NCBI GenBank assembly: GCA_013696965.1
Contig: JACCXN010000007.1
Location: 1-37,044 of the forward strand
Reading direction: 5' to 3'
DNA length: 37,044 bases
Source of the DNA: Bacteroidota bacterium
GTDB lineage: Bacteria; Bacteroidota; Bacteroidia; JACCXN01
Shown here in pieces: positions 8,544 to 16,284 of the stretch. The notes under the pieces are model-generated. The model was not told the origin of the DNA. It did no database searches and saw only the letters and a program-made list of their open reading frames with translations. A program made the position numbers and the translations under genes. Position 1 is the first letter of the stretch; every line of letters begins with the position of its first letter.

Positions 8544-10025
8544 ATGAGGCATTTATTAGCTCCTTGTTTAATACTTCTTTTTCTGAGCACATTTTCTCAT
8601 GCTCAAAAAAATGAAATCCTGTTAATAGGACGGGTTTTGGATCAAAAACAAACAACCTTGCCAGGAGCAAATATTATTTCCGCACATAGCAAAAGAGGTA
8701 CAACAACAGACAAAACAGGTTTTTTCAAAATAAAGGTTTCAAGCCCAGACACCTTGCGCATATCATATATAGGTTTTAAAACTCAAGTAATTCATATTCC
8801 TTATTTTGATCCTTCAACAGCCACAGATACTGTAATATCCCTTAGCATAACCCTGGAAAAAAGTGAATATGGGTTAAGGGAGGCCGTGATAAGGGCAAAA
8901 AAGACACCGGAGATCGTATACGGGTTTGATGGAAAAATCAGCAAATGGATTTATGATTATGAATTGCAAGACGATAAAATATGGATGTTAATCGCAAAGG
9001 GATCCAAGCGCAATATTGCCATTGTAAATTCCATGGGCGATACCTTAATGGACAGAACGATAAATTTCACTCCCCTGAGTTCCTTTAAGGATTCTTATGG
9101 CACAATTTTCCTACTTACAGACAGGAGTGCCAAACTTGTATCCTATGAAAAAACAGTGTTCAAAATTTACCGGGAAATCACCCTCGCTCAATTCCAAAAA
9201 AATGTAAAGCCAATGATTGCAGCAAATAAATTACACCTGTTCTTCAGGTATGACAAGCCTTATGAAGGAATTATTGATTTTATTCAGACCTCTTTAAATG
9301 ATACTGCAAAAAACAGTGTTTTCTATTCATACTCTGCTACTGCCCAAATGGATTTTTATTTGGAAGAAAACAGAAAGATAAGCCTCAATGCACAAATAGC
9401 GGCTCAAGAAAGACAAAGCATTGCTGGAACAAATGCTAAGCAAGCGCAACAATTAAACACATCTATTCTTTCTGAACGAAATACAGGATCAGAATGGCGT
9501 GATCCTCAGCAAATTCTTTTGGAAACAGATTTTAAAACGCGAAGAGAACTCCGGGAATTAAATGCAATTTACACTGATGTTCCTCGTCCATTCCCTTTGC
9601 CTTCCGACTTTAATCCTGAGGTTAACGGTTGGTTCACCAAACTTTTGCTGGAACCAAAATTTTGTCCCTTTATGATTAAAAACGATACTGTTTTTATTTT
9701 CAATCACATTATTGATTCTCTTCATGTTTTTGCCTTAAATGGCCAAAGACTACATTCCTCCTATATCACCTACGGCAGTAAAAAAGCAAAAGAACAATCC
9801 ATCCTGCTGGATGAATTTAGCGGTAAGTTTTATTATAAATTTTTATCTAACGGCATAGCTCATTTAAGAGAAATAGACGTCTATACCGGTAGTGCTGTAA
9901 GAGACTATGTTATTGAAGCATTTACCTTTCCTGAAAAGATTCTGGCAAATAATAATACTGTTTATTTTCTTCACAAAAGCAAACACGAAAAAGGGAAAAG
10001 ACTTTATAAGATGGCGCTTGATTAA
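8544..10025 (+). CDS. Secreted protein with N-terminal CarboxypepD_reg-like domain
   Basis: The frame opens at 8487, but ATG 8544 is chosen: from it the protein starts directly with a signal peptide (MRHLLAPCLILLFLSTFSHAQ), and the promoter at 8475-8482 would place the earlier ATG at the transcript's 5' end. After the signal come ~85 residues of a carboxypeptidase-regulatory-like domain (LIGRVLDQKQTTLPGANIIS, GTTTDKTGFFKIKV, LRISYIGFKTQ), the Ig-like fold that precedes many TonB-dependent receptors. No plug or barrel follows. The remaining ~370 residues contain strand-forming segments reminiscent of a beta-propeller (IVNSMGDTLMDRTINF, LHVFALNGQRLHSSYITY, REIDVYTGSAVRDYVIEAF), including internal '6-bladed propeller'-like features seen in Bacteroidota proteins. 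The role is unknown; periplasmic or outer-membrane-associated is likely. Confidence 0.75.
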   Translation: MRHLLAPCLILLFLSTFSHAQKNEILLIGRVLDQKQTTLPGANIISAHSKRGTTTDKTGFFKIKVSSPDTLRISYIGFKTQVIHIPYFDPSTATDTVISLSITLEKSEYGLREAVIRAKKTPEIVYGFDGKISKWIYDYELQDDKIWMLIAKGSKRNIAIVNSMGDTLMDRTINFTPLSSFKDSYGTIFLLTDRSAKLVSYEKTVFKIYREITLAQFQKNVKPMIAANKLHLFFRYDKPYEGIIDFIQTSLNDTAKNSVFYSYSATAQMDFYLEENRKISLNAQIAAQERQSIAGTNAKQAQQLNTSILSERNTGSEWRDPQQILLETDFKTRRELRELNAIYTDVPRPFPLPSDFNPEVNGWFTKLLLEPKFCPFMIKNDTVFIFNHIIDSLHVFALNGQRLHSSYITYGSKKAKEQSILLDEFSGKFYYKFLSNGIAHLREIDVYTGSAVRDYVIEAFTFPEKILANNNTVYFLHKSKHEKGKRLYKMALD

Positions 10026-10045
10026 GCTATACTGGTAATAAAAGT

Positions 10046-10384
10046 TTATTCTATTTCCAGTTCAGGATCCCAAAAAAACGCATTGAAATTCAAAACCTGA
10101 TCCTCTTTTACCGCAATTCCCTCCTTTTCTAAAAGTTCCTGCATAAGGGAGGGAGGATTGAAATGTGCTTTTCCTGTTAACATTCCATTCCGGTTCACCA
10201 CCCGGTGAGCAGGAACAGGTTCAAGTTGACCATGGGCATTATTCATAGCCCAACCAACCATTCTTGAAGAACGGGCTGTTCCCAAAAATTTGGCTATTGC
10301 TCCATAATTCGTTACACGCCCCTCAGGAATAAGCCGTACAACCTGAAAAACCATTTCGAAAAAATCTTTATTCCCCTTTTGCAT
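10046..10384 (-). CDS. Alkyltransferase-like (ATL) protein, MGMT family without the acceptor cysteine
   Basis: A 112-residue protein matching only the C-terminal DNA-binding domain of O6-alkylguanine-DNA alkyltransferase. The winged-helix features are conserved: IPEGRVTNYGAIAKFLG (Tyr27 in the nucleotide-flipping position), the arginine finger in SSRMVG (Arg41), and the active-site loop. That loop reads PAHRVVNRNG (58-67), where true transferases have PCHRV, so Ala59 replaces the alkyl-accepting Cys. Known ATL proteins with this change bind O6-alkylguanine lesions without repairing them and hand them to nucleotide excision repair. The length fits ATLs and not full Ada/Ogt. It lies 135 bp downstream of trmB on the same strand; a shared transcript is possible but no functional link is apparent. 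Confidence 0.88.
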   Translation of the reverse strand: MQKGNKDFFEMVFQVVRLIPEGRVTNYGAIAKFLGTARSSRMVGWAMNNAHGQLEPVPAHRVVNRNGMLTGKAHFNPPSLMQELLEKEGIAVKEDQVLNFNAFFWDPELEIE

Positions 10385-10519
10385 AATAAATTTGCTTTGT
10401 TTTTTTGTTTTAAAACTTCAAAAAATCATGTTCCTTTTGAGAATTATTATGGGGTGCTTTTCAAAAAAAATCATAAGCATAAAATAAGTGAAAACACAAT
10501 CTCAAGAATTGATTTCAAA

Positions 10520-11197
10520 TTAAATTCTGAATTTTAGATAACAAATATTAAAGCCTTTAGCAGTAAACATGGATTCATAAAAAGTCTTTATTTCCAATAA
10601 TCCTTCAGGCAGGTCCAGTTTTTCTTTTTCATTGTATAGATTATCCGTGGCGATTAAAAGTTCGTATTTTTCCTGCTTTATTACTTCTAAAGTATATTCA
10701 TAAAAAGGTTTATTATCCGTTTTCAGATGAATAATTCCTCCTTCCTTTAGTGTGTTTTTATATTTATTTATAAACTGAGGACAAGTAAGTCTTTTTCTTT
10801 CCTTTGGCTTTTGAGGCTGAGGATCAGGAAAGGTTATCCATATTTCGTCCACCTCATTTTTCCCAAAAAGTTTTTCAATCCTGTCAACTGTTGTGCGAAT
10901 AAATGCAACATTGGTTAAGTTTTTTTCAAGAGCAGTTTTACTCCCTTTCCAAATCCTGGCTCCTTTAATGTCTAACCCAAGAAAATTTTTATCTATGAAT
11001 CGCTGTGCTAGTCCTAATGTATATTCACCCTTACCACAGCCAAGTTCCAATACAATTGGCAAATCGTTTTTAAAATATTCTTCATTCCACTTTCCTTTTA
11101 AGAAATGGTCATCAATATCAGCAGATACCTGTACATGCTGTATAACATTGGGGGCTGCGTCTACTTCTGCAAAACGCTCCATTTTTCTTTTGGCCAT
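10520..11197 (-). CDS. trmB: tRNA (guanine-N7-)-methyltransferase
   Basis: A 225-residue class I SAM methyltransferase that makes m7G46 in the tRNA variable loop. The SAM-binding motif ELGCGKGEY (51-59) and acidic motif II FLGLDIKGARIW (72-83) are present. The TrmB-specific motif FPDPQPQKPKERKRL (123-137) corresponds to the family's 'FPDPWPKkrHhKRRl', and the TDN at 160-162 is the family's 'TDw/TDN' element. Length agrees with the family. The 167 bp upstream are AT-rich with only a poor promoter match (TATCCTTTG, extra spacer base, around 11285-11293). The gene is a housekeeping one and unremarkable. Confidence 0.95.
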   Translation of the reverse strand: MAKRKMERFAEVDAAPNVIQHVQVSADIDDHFLKGKWNEEYFKNDLPIVLELGCGKGEYTLGLAQRFIDKNFLGLDIKGARIWKGSKTALEKNLTNVAFIRTTVDRIEKLFGKNEVDEIWITFPDPQPQKPKERKRLTCPQFINKYKNTLKEGGIIHLKTDNKPFYEYTLEVIKQEKYELLIATDNLYNEKEKLDLPEGLLEIKTFYESMFTAKGFNICYLKFRI

Positions 11198-11363
11198 TGA
11201 CTTAATTGAATTTATATAATTATGTAATCGTATTTTATTGATTTTTATTGGTTTTAGATTAATGGTTTTAATCTATTCTCCACAAAGGATAAAAAATATT
11301 GTTTCTAATCATTCTATAAAAAAATGTATTGCTGAAGCTTGTAAGATGCTACTTTTTTCATTT

Positions 11364-12065
11364 TTAATATTTTCTATCCAATGGCCTGATAATAATTTCC
11401 TCTGTTAAGGCGAAAGCTGAAGTTTTATAGGCGGCAACGATTGCAGAAGAAACATCCTCTGGCTCTACAAAACTTTCAACCGGGGCATTTAGCCCTTTCC
11501 AAGAAGAAGTGTTCACAGAACCAGGCAAAACAGCCGTTACCTTAACATTATACTCCCTCATCTCCTCACATAACACTTTGTTAAACCCATATAAGGCGAC
11601 TTTTGATATGGAATAAGAAGCAGCTCCCGCTTTTGGTTCTTTACTAACTACTGAACAAATGTTAAAAATATGGCCCTTGCCTTTTAATTTTAATGCAGGC
11701 AAAAAGGGTCTGGTAAAATACCACGCGCTAGAGAAATTAACCGCCATGTTTTTTTCAAAAGCCTCATCCGTTTCTTCTGATAAGCTTCCCATGGAATATA
11801 TACCAACATTGTTGATTATCACTGTTGATTCTTTCCATTTTTCTATAACTGCTGATGTAAATTTTTTTATCTCTTCTTTATTAGAAAAATCAGCCTTTTG
11901 AACCATTACTTCTATGGAAGGGTGTTTTAGTCTGAGTGCTATAGATAAAGCATTAAGTTCGGATTCAGAACGAGCTGTTAGTGCCAGACTAAAGCCTTCT
12001 GCTGCAAAAGCAAAACTTAATGCTCTTCCAATTCCTCTAGTTGCACCGGATATTACTGCTATCAT
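11364..12065 (-). CDS. Short-chain dehydrogenase/reductase (SDR) family oxidoreductase
   Basis: A 233-residue classical SDR. The nucleotide-binding loop SGATRGIG starts at residue 6, followed by the basic ARSESEL segment that favours NADP. NNVG is at 85-88, structural Asn110 in AVNF, catalytic Ser138, and the YSISK motif gives Tyr151 and Lys155. The post-active-site PG motif (LPGSVNT) is present. The best general match is a 3-oxoacyl-reductase-like or YueD-like enzyme, but the substrate cannot be read from sequence. Its start codon lies only 18 bp from the probable start of the divergent glycosyltransferase gene, so their 5' ends overlap. Confidence 0.88.
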   Translation of the reverse strand: MIAVISGATRGIGRALSFAFAAEGFSLALTARSESELNALSIALRLKHPSIEVMVQKADFSNKEEIKKFTSAVIEKWKESTVIINNVGIYSMGSLSEETDEAFEKNMAVNFSSAWYFTRPFLPALKLKGKGHIFNICSVVSKEPKAGAASYSISKVALYGFNKVLCEEMREYNVKVTAVLPGSVNTSSWKGLNAPVESFVEPEDVSSAIVAAYKTSAFALTEEIIIRPLDRKY

Positions 12066-12075
12066 ATTTTTTTGA

Positions 12076-12083
12076 CAAAATTA
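12076..12083 (-). promoter_or_regulatory. -7 promoter element for the SDR gene inside the divergent start region
   Basis: On the minus strand TAATTTTG matches TAnnTTTG. Transcription would start within a few bases of the SDR ATG, giving a near-leaderless message. There is no clear -33 TTTG. The element abuts the ATG (12084) of the divergent glycosyltransferase. Confidence 0.35.
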
Positions 12084-13217
12084 ATGCTTCTATTTTTAAA
12101 ATCAGGTTATAATCGTAATTTTCCAAATAAATTGGAAACTTTACCTAAAACTGCAGCCCGTATTTTAATCTGTCCATTGGATTGGGGACTTGGTCATGCA
12201 ACAAGGTGTGTGCCTATTATAAGAGAATTGCTTAATCAAGGTGCAGAGGTTATTATTGCTTCAGAAAGGCGTCCGCTGCACTTTTTAAAACAAGAATTCC
12301 CTCAACTTCAATTCATTTCTTTTGAAGGTTATAACATTAGATATCCTTCAAAAACAGGAATGATATTAAAAATGGCTATTAAAACGCCACAAATTCTTTG
12401 GCGTATTTACAAAGAGCACCAGGAATTAAAAAAAATAATAGCTTCCCATGCTATTTCAGCTGTAATATCGGATAACCGTTTCGGGCTTTGGTCAAAAAAG
12501 ATTCCTTGTGTTTTCATTACACATCAAATAAAAATCAAATCACCGGTATTTGAAAAATTGCTGTATAAAATAAACTGTTTTTTTATTCGCAAATATAGTG
12601 AATGCTGGATTCCTGACTTACCCGGTTCAGAAAATTTATCAGGCGATCTTTCTCATAATGCTATTTTACCTTCAAATGCTTTTTTTATTGGGCCGCTATC
12701 AAGATTTTCCCCGGGAAAAGAAAACACTTATGAGAAAAAGTATGATTTAATGGTAATAATCTCAGGACCTGAACCACAGAGAACAAATTTTGAAAACATC
12801 GTACTCGGACAACTTAAAGATAAGGCTATAAAGGCGGCTGTAGTAAGAGGAGTAACAGAATCAAAAGAGATTTATCAGTTAACTGATAACATTACTGTTT
12901 ATGCCCATTTGAATACTGAGGCATTAAAAGAAATAATTTTAGCTTCGCAACTCGTATTATGTAGGCCAGGCTATTCAACAATAATGGATTTGGCAGTATT
13001 GAATAAAAAAGCTGCTTTTATACCTACGCCAGGGCAAACCGAACAGGAATACCTGGCTAAACATCTTACAGAAAAAGGGAAGGGAGTTTATTTCAATCAA
13101 AACAAATTCAGCCTTGAAGCCTTGTATTTAAATCCCCTTAAAAACCTCCCATTAAAAGCATCACAAAGCAATTTGTTAAAAGAAAAGATTGTCTCTTTTT
13201 TAATTTCTCTTCGTTGA
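12084..13217 (+). CDS. MurG-like (GT-B fold) glycosyltransferase
   Basis: A TTG at 12072 would add four residues; ATG 12084 is chosen, though translation could also begin nearer the first strand of the fold, since the domain only starts ~25 residues later. The N-terminal domain opens with ILICPLDWGLGHATRC, the Gly-rich 'GHxTR' acceptor-side loop of family 28-like enzymes. The C-terminal domain has VIISGPEPQR and the nucleotide-sugar-binding region LVLCRPGYSTIMDLAVLNKKA followed by PTPGQTEQEYLA, equivalent to the MurG 'R(A/P)G..t..E....g.p.i.vP....dqq..nA' signature. No signal peptide is present, so it acts on the cytoplasmic side. The acceptor is unknown; genes of envelope polysaccharide synthesis are not adjacent. 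Confidence 0.85.
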   Translation: MLLFLKSGYNRNFPNKLETLPKTAARILICPLDWGLGHATRCVPIIRELLNQGAEVIIASERRPLHFLKQEFPQLQFISFEGYNIRYPSKTGMILKMAIKTPQILWRIYKEHQELKKIIASHAISAVISDNRFGLWSKKIPCVFITHQIKIKSPVFEKLLYKINCFFIRKYSECWIPDLPGSENLSGDLSHNAILPSNAFFIGPLSRFSPGKENTYEKKYDLMVIISGPEPQRTNFENIVLGQLKDKAIKAAVVRGVTESKEIYQLTDNITVYAHLNTEALKEIILASQLVLCRPGYSTIMDLAVLNKKAAFIPTPGQTEQEYLAKHLTEKGKGVYFNQNKFSLEALYLNPLKNLPLKASQSNLLKEKIVSFLISLR

Positions 13218-13565
13218 AATTTCATCCTTAAATCTAGAAATCTATTGTATTAAAGCCTGTAAGTGTAGGTTCAAGTGTAGCATTCAGTTACACGGCAAAT
13301 TGGACGTAGTTGAAAACTACGCCAGCACTAGAGCTAACTTTGCCGCTGGCAGAAAAGCAAAATTCGCTTTTTTTTAAATTTTTAAAAAAATCAGTTTTTA
13401 GCACAAGAAGTAATTTTCAACTAGGACCGAAAATTCAGGTAGATCTCAGCAAAAGTGAAATGCATAATCAGAGGATTAATGCATTTCAATTAAAGCAATC
13501 ACTATAACCTATCTTTAATTTAAACCAAAGTAATAAATTCAAAATTAAATTTACGGGTTAACCTT
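13218..13565. other. Intergenic region between convergent genes containing a structured element
   Basis: The 348 bp between the glycosyltransferase and the barrel gene hold no convincing gene. A 65-codon frame begins at a TTG (13310) inside a hairpin and has no recognisable product. The centre (13293-13375) is unusually GC-rich for the area and densely self-complementary (see next entry). The rest is AT-rich filler. Confidence 0.6.
13293..13375 (+). ncRNA. Structured element: nested hairpins ending in an intrinsic-terminator-like stem
   Basis: Five relations can be read directly. CGTAGTT (13305-13311) and AACTACG (13315-13321) form a 7-bp stem with a GAA loop. CGGCAAA (13293-13299) and TTTGCCG (13339-13345) enclose it. 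GCCAGC (13321-13326) pairs with GCTGGC (13345-13350) as an alternative. AAAAGC (13353-13358) pairs with GCTTTT (13366-13371), and five further T residues follow. It could be the terminator region of the upstream gene, a REP-like interspersed repeat, or a small RNA. No second copy exists in this window. Confidence 0.4.
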
Positions 13566-14201
13566 TTATAATTTAAAAGTTAAGCCCAATGAGCTAAAAG
13601 CCAAAGGACCTCTTCCTATTTCGGCCATAAATCCTAATCTTTCGTTTACCATATATCGCGCTCCTATAACTGGAGCAAGGTTTAAACGGGTATTCGATGT
13701 TGTAATTTTTGTATTAGGGCCACCATTTCGTCTGGATGGAATATCGTCAGTTGTAAGTGTATTGACTTGAAAACCTAAGTGCAGCGTTGCATAAAAATCC
13801 CATCGGGTTGCATCAACCTCGGTATCCAACACCTCGTTTAACATTTCCAAAAAATGCCAGCTTCCCCTTGCTCCAAAAGCAAATGAATTTGTATGGCGAA
13901 AGAGGTCAACATTTGCTATGCTATAATTGTACCCATAACCATAATAAGCCATATAAGGACCTGCACTAAATGAAGGGTGAAAAACGTATTCTGCATTTAG
14001 GAAAAAAGGGACAAATGTGCCTCTGCTTTCGGTGGAAATACGTCTAAAGGAACGATCAACCCCGAATGCTCCGAGTGAAACACCTGCACTCAATAATATA
14101 TCCCCTTTATCATATGCTGATCTTTGTTGTTCCTGCTGAGCTTTTGCTGAATAAACAGTAAATAGCAAAATAAGCAATAGTAAATTGAAAACAGTTTTCA
14201 T
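13566..14201 (-). CDS. Predicted outer-membrane beta-barrel protein
   Basis: ATG 14201 is chosen over 14222 because the signal peptide (MKTVFNLLLLILLFTVYSAKAQ) starts there. The mature ~190 residues alternate amphipathic strands: GDILLSAGVSLGAFG, FVPFFLNAEYVFHP, SAGPYMAYYGYGYNY, FAFGARGSWHFLE, FYATLHLGFQV, NLAPVIGARYMVNERLGFMAEIG, ending LGLTFKL with a terminal hydrophobic strand. This is the pattern of Bacteroidota 'outer membrane protein beta-barrel' families of ~200 residues. No specific function is recognisable. A short inverted repeat, GACCT-N4-AGGTC (14228-14241), lies 27 bp upstream of the start and could be an operator or part of the leader. Confidence 0.65.
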   Translation of the reverse strand: MKTVFNLLLLILLFTVYSAKAQQEQQRSAYDKGDILLSAGVSLGAFGVDRSFRRISTESRGTFVPFFLNAEYVFHPSFSAGPYMAYYGYGYNYSIANVDLFRHTNSFAFGARGSWHFLEMLNEVLDTEVDATRWDFYATLHLGFQVNTLTTDDIPSRRNGGPNTKITTSNTRLNLAPVIGARYMVNERLGFMAEIGRGPLAFSSLGLTFKL

Positions 14202-14370
14202 GATTAAATGATTTTGATTCATTTAAAGACCTATAAAGGTCCTGCCAAAATCAAAACACTCCCATTTAATGCATGTACACAAATAGTTTAGTTGATGTAT
14301 TGCTTTTAATTGGCACAAATTATCCCATTATTGGATTTGAATTTGATTTAAAAGTTATTAGATAAATATG

Positions 14371-14404
14371 AAAAAAAAAGAGCTGATCTTTCGAACAACT
14401 CTTT
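14371..14404 (-). terminator. Intrinsic terminator of the act-cta operon
   Basis: Read on the minus strand, AAAGAGTTG (14396-14404) pairs with CAGCTCTTT (14377-14385) in a 9-bp stem with one G-U pair, and a run of T residues follows (14371-14376). It lies 20 bp after the ctaD stop, where the respiratory operon should end. Confidence 0.8.
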
Positions 14405-14423
14405 AAAAAATTTTTTCTTTTTA

Positions 14424-16226
14424 TCAATGACCTTCCGTCTCTCCTTCTTTTAAAGGCACATTCTGAGGAATGAAATCTTCTACCGCATCTGGTTTGGAAT
14501 AATCATATGGCCATCTGTGAACCACAGGTATAGCACCTGGCCAGTTACCATGAATATGCTCAACTGGGGTTGTCCATTCCAGTGTGTTTGATCTCCAAGG
14601 ATTTTGAGGAGCTCTTTGGCCTCTAAACATACTATAAAAGAAATTATATAAAAATATACCCTGTGCAATTGCACCAATTATGGCAAAAACACTAACCAGT
14701 TCATTTATTCCAATAAGTTGATCAAACATAGGGAAGGCAGAATTGGTATAATATCTACGAGGAACTCCGGCAAGTCCTAAGAAGTGCATAGGGAAAAATA
14801 CACCATATGCAGAAACGAATGTAAGCCAGAAGTGAGCAAAACCAAGTTTTTTGTTAAGCATTTTTCCAAACATCTTCGGAAACCAGTGGTAAACACCAGC
14901 AAACATACCAAATATAGCAGAAAGACCCATTACAATATGAAAATGAGCAACCACAAAATAAGTGTCATGAACATTAATATCCAAAGCAGAATCCGCAAGA
15001 ATTAATCCTGTTAATCCACCAGAGATAAAAGAGGAAACAAGACCAATTGAAAAGAGCATGGCAGGAGTGAAAACAATGTTTCCTTTCCAAAGTGTGGTAA
15101 TGTAATTAAACACTTTTACGGCAGATGGAATTGCAATCAACAATGTTGTAAAAACGAATATTGATCCAAGAAAAGGACTCATCCCTGTAACAAACATATG
15201 ATGTCCCCATACAATAAAGGATAAAAATCCAATTGCAAGCAATGAACCAATCATAGCCCTGTAACCGAAAATTGGTTTACGCGAATTGGTTGAAATAATT
15301 TCAGAAGTAAGTCCTAAAGCAGGAAGAAGTACTATATATACTTCAGGATGGCCAAGGAACCAGAAGAGATGCTCATAAAGGATTGGACTACCACCAGTGT
15401 TTTCCAAGGCCTGTCCTGCAATGTAAATATCAGAAAGGTAAAAGCTGGTTCCAAAACTTCTGTCGAAAATCAAAAGCAAAGCAGCAGAAAACAATACCGG
15501 GAAAGAAAGTACACCTAAAATTGCAGTAACTAAAAAGGCCCAAATGGTAAGAGGCAATTTAGTCATTGACATGCCCTTGGTACGAAGATTTACAATAGTA
15601 ACGATGTAATTTAGTCCACCTAAAAGAGAGGACACAATAAACAAAGACATACTTGCAAGCCACAAAGTCATTCCTAATCCAGATCCTGGCATTGCTTGGG
15701 GAAGCGCGCTTAAGGGAGGATATACCGTCCATCCACCTGATGCTGGGCCTGTTTCAATAAACAAAGAAGATATCATCACAATGGATGATATAAAGAAAAA
15801 CCAGTAAGAAAGCATGTTCAGGAAACCAGAAGCCATATCGCGTGCTCCAATTTGAAGAGGAATAAGTAAATTACTGAAAGTTCCGCTTAATCCTCCTGTT
15901 AGTACAAAGAAAACCATGATAGTTCCATGTATGGTAACCAAAGCAAGATACATGTCAGGGGCAAGAATACCGTCTTTAGCCCATTTTTCTCCTAAAAAGA
16001 ATTCCAAAATCATGAATTTTTCACCAGGCCAACCTAACTGGAGCCTGAAAAAAACTGACATCATCATTGCAATAACCCCCATAACAACGGCAGTTACCAG
16101 GAATTGCTTGGAGATCATTTTATGATCCTGACTGAAGACATACTTGCTAAAAAATGTTTCTTCATGATGATCGTGATCATCGTGCTCATGTGCACTGTGA
16201 TGAATACTTTCGTGAGTCATTGACAT
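14424..16226 (-). CDS. ctaD: Cytochrome c oxidase subunit I (aa3 type, family A1)
   Basis: A 600-residue, 12-span heme-copper oxidase core subunit that reduces O2 at a heme a3-CuB site and pumps protons. Heme a ligands are His100 (VTIHGTIMVFF) and His430. The CuB ligands are His293 in GHPEVY, whose Tyr297 can form the His-Tyr crosslink, and His342/His343 (WGHHMF). Heme a3 is bound by His428. Glu295 of GHPEVY marks family A1. The D-channel entry Asp130 (GARDMASGFLN) and the K-channel Lys371 (AIPSAVKVF) are present, and His420-Asp421 supply the subunit-I side of the Mg site. The N-terminus is very His/Asp-rich (residues 5-22). It is the last gene of the operon, 58 bp after ctaC. Confidence 0.97.
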   Translation of the reverse strand: MSMTHESIHHSAHEHDDHDHHEETFFSKYVFSQDHKMISKQFLVTAVVMGVIAMMMSVFFRLQLGWPGEKFMILEFFLGEKWAKDGILAPDMYLALVTIHGTIMVFFVLTGGLSGTFSNLLIPLQIGARDMASGFLNMLSYWFFFISSIVMISSLFIETGPASGGWTVYPPLSALPQAMPGSGLGMTLWLASMSLFIVSSLLGGLNYIVTIVNLRTKGMSMTKLPLTIWAFLVTAILGVLSFPVLFSAALLLIFDRSFGTSFYLSDIYIAGQALENTGGSPILYEHLFWFLGHPEVYIVLLPALGLTSEIISTNSRKPIFGYRAMIGSLLAIGFLSFIVWGHHMFVTGMSPFLGSIFVFTTLLIAIPSAVKVFNYITTLWKGNIVFTPAMLFSIGLVSSFISGGLTGLILADSALDINVHDTYFVVAHFHIVMGLSAIFGMFAGVYHWFPKMFGKMLNKKLGFAHFWLTFVSAYGVFFPMHFLGLAGVPRRYYTNSAFPMFDQLIGINELVSVFAIIGAIAQGIFLYNFFYSMFRGQRAPQNPWRSNTLEWTTPVEHIHGNWPGAIPVVHRWPYDYSKPDAVEDFIPQNVPLKEGETEGH

Positions 16227-16284
16227 ACTTTAAAGGATAATTATAAAATTTAACTGTTTTTCTATCTACTTTTCTTATTAATCT

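Noticed and set aside
13310-13507. 65-codon open frame with a TTG start
   Set aside because: It begins inside a hairpin stem, covers an AT-rich spacer and a terminator-like element, has no recognisable motif, and needs a rare start codon. More likely non-coding.
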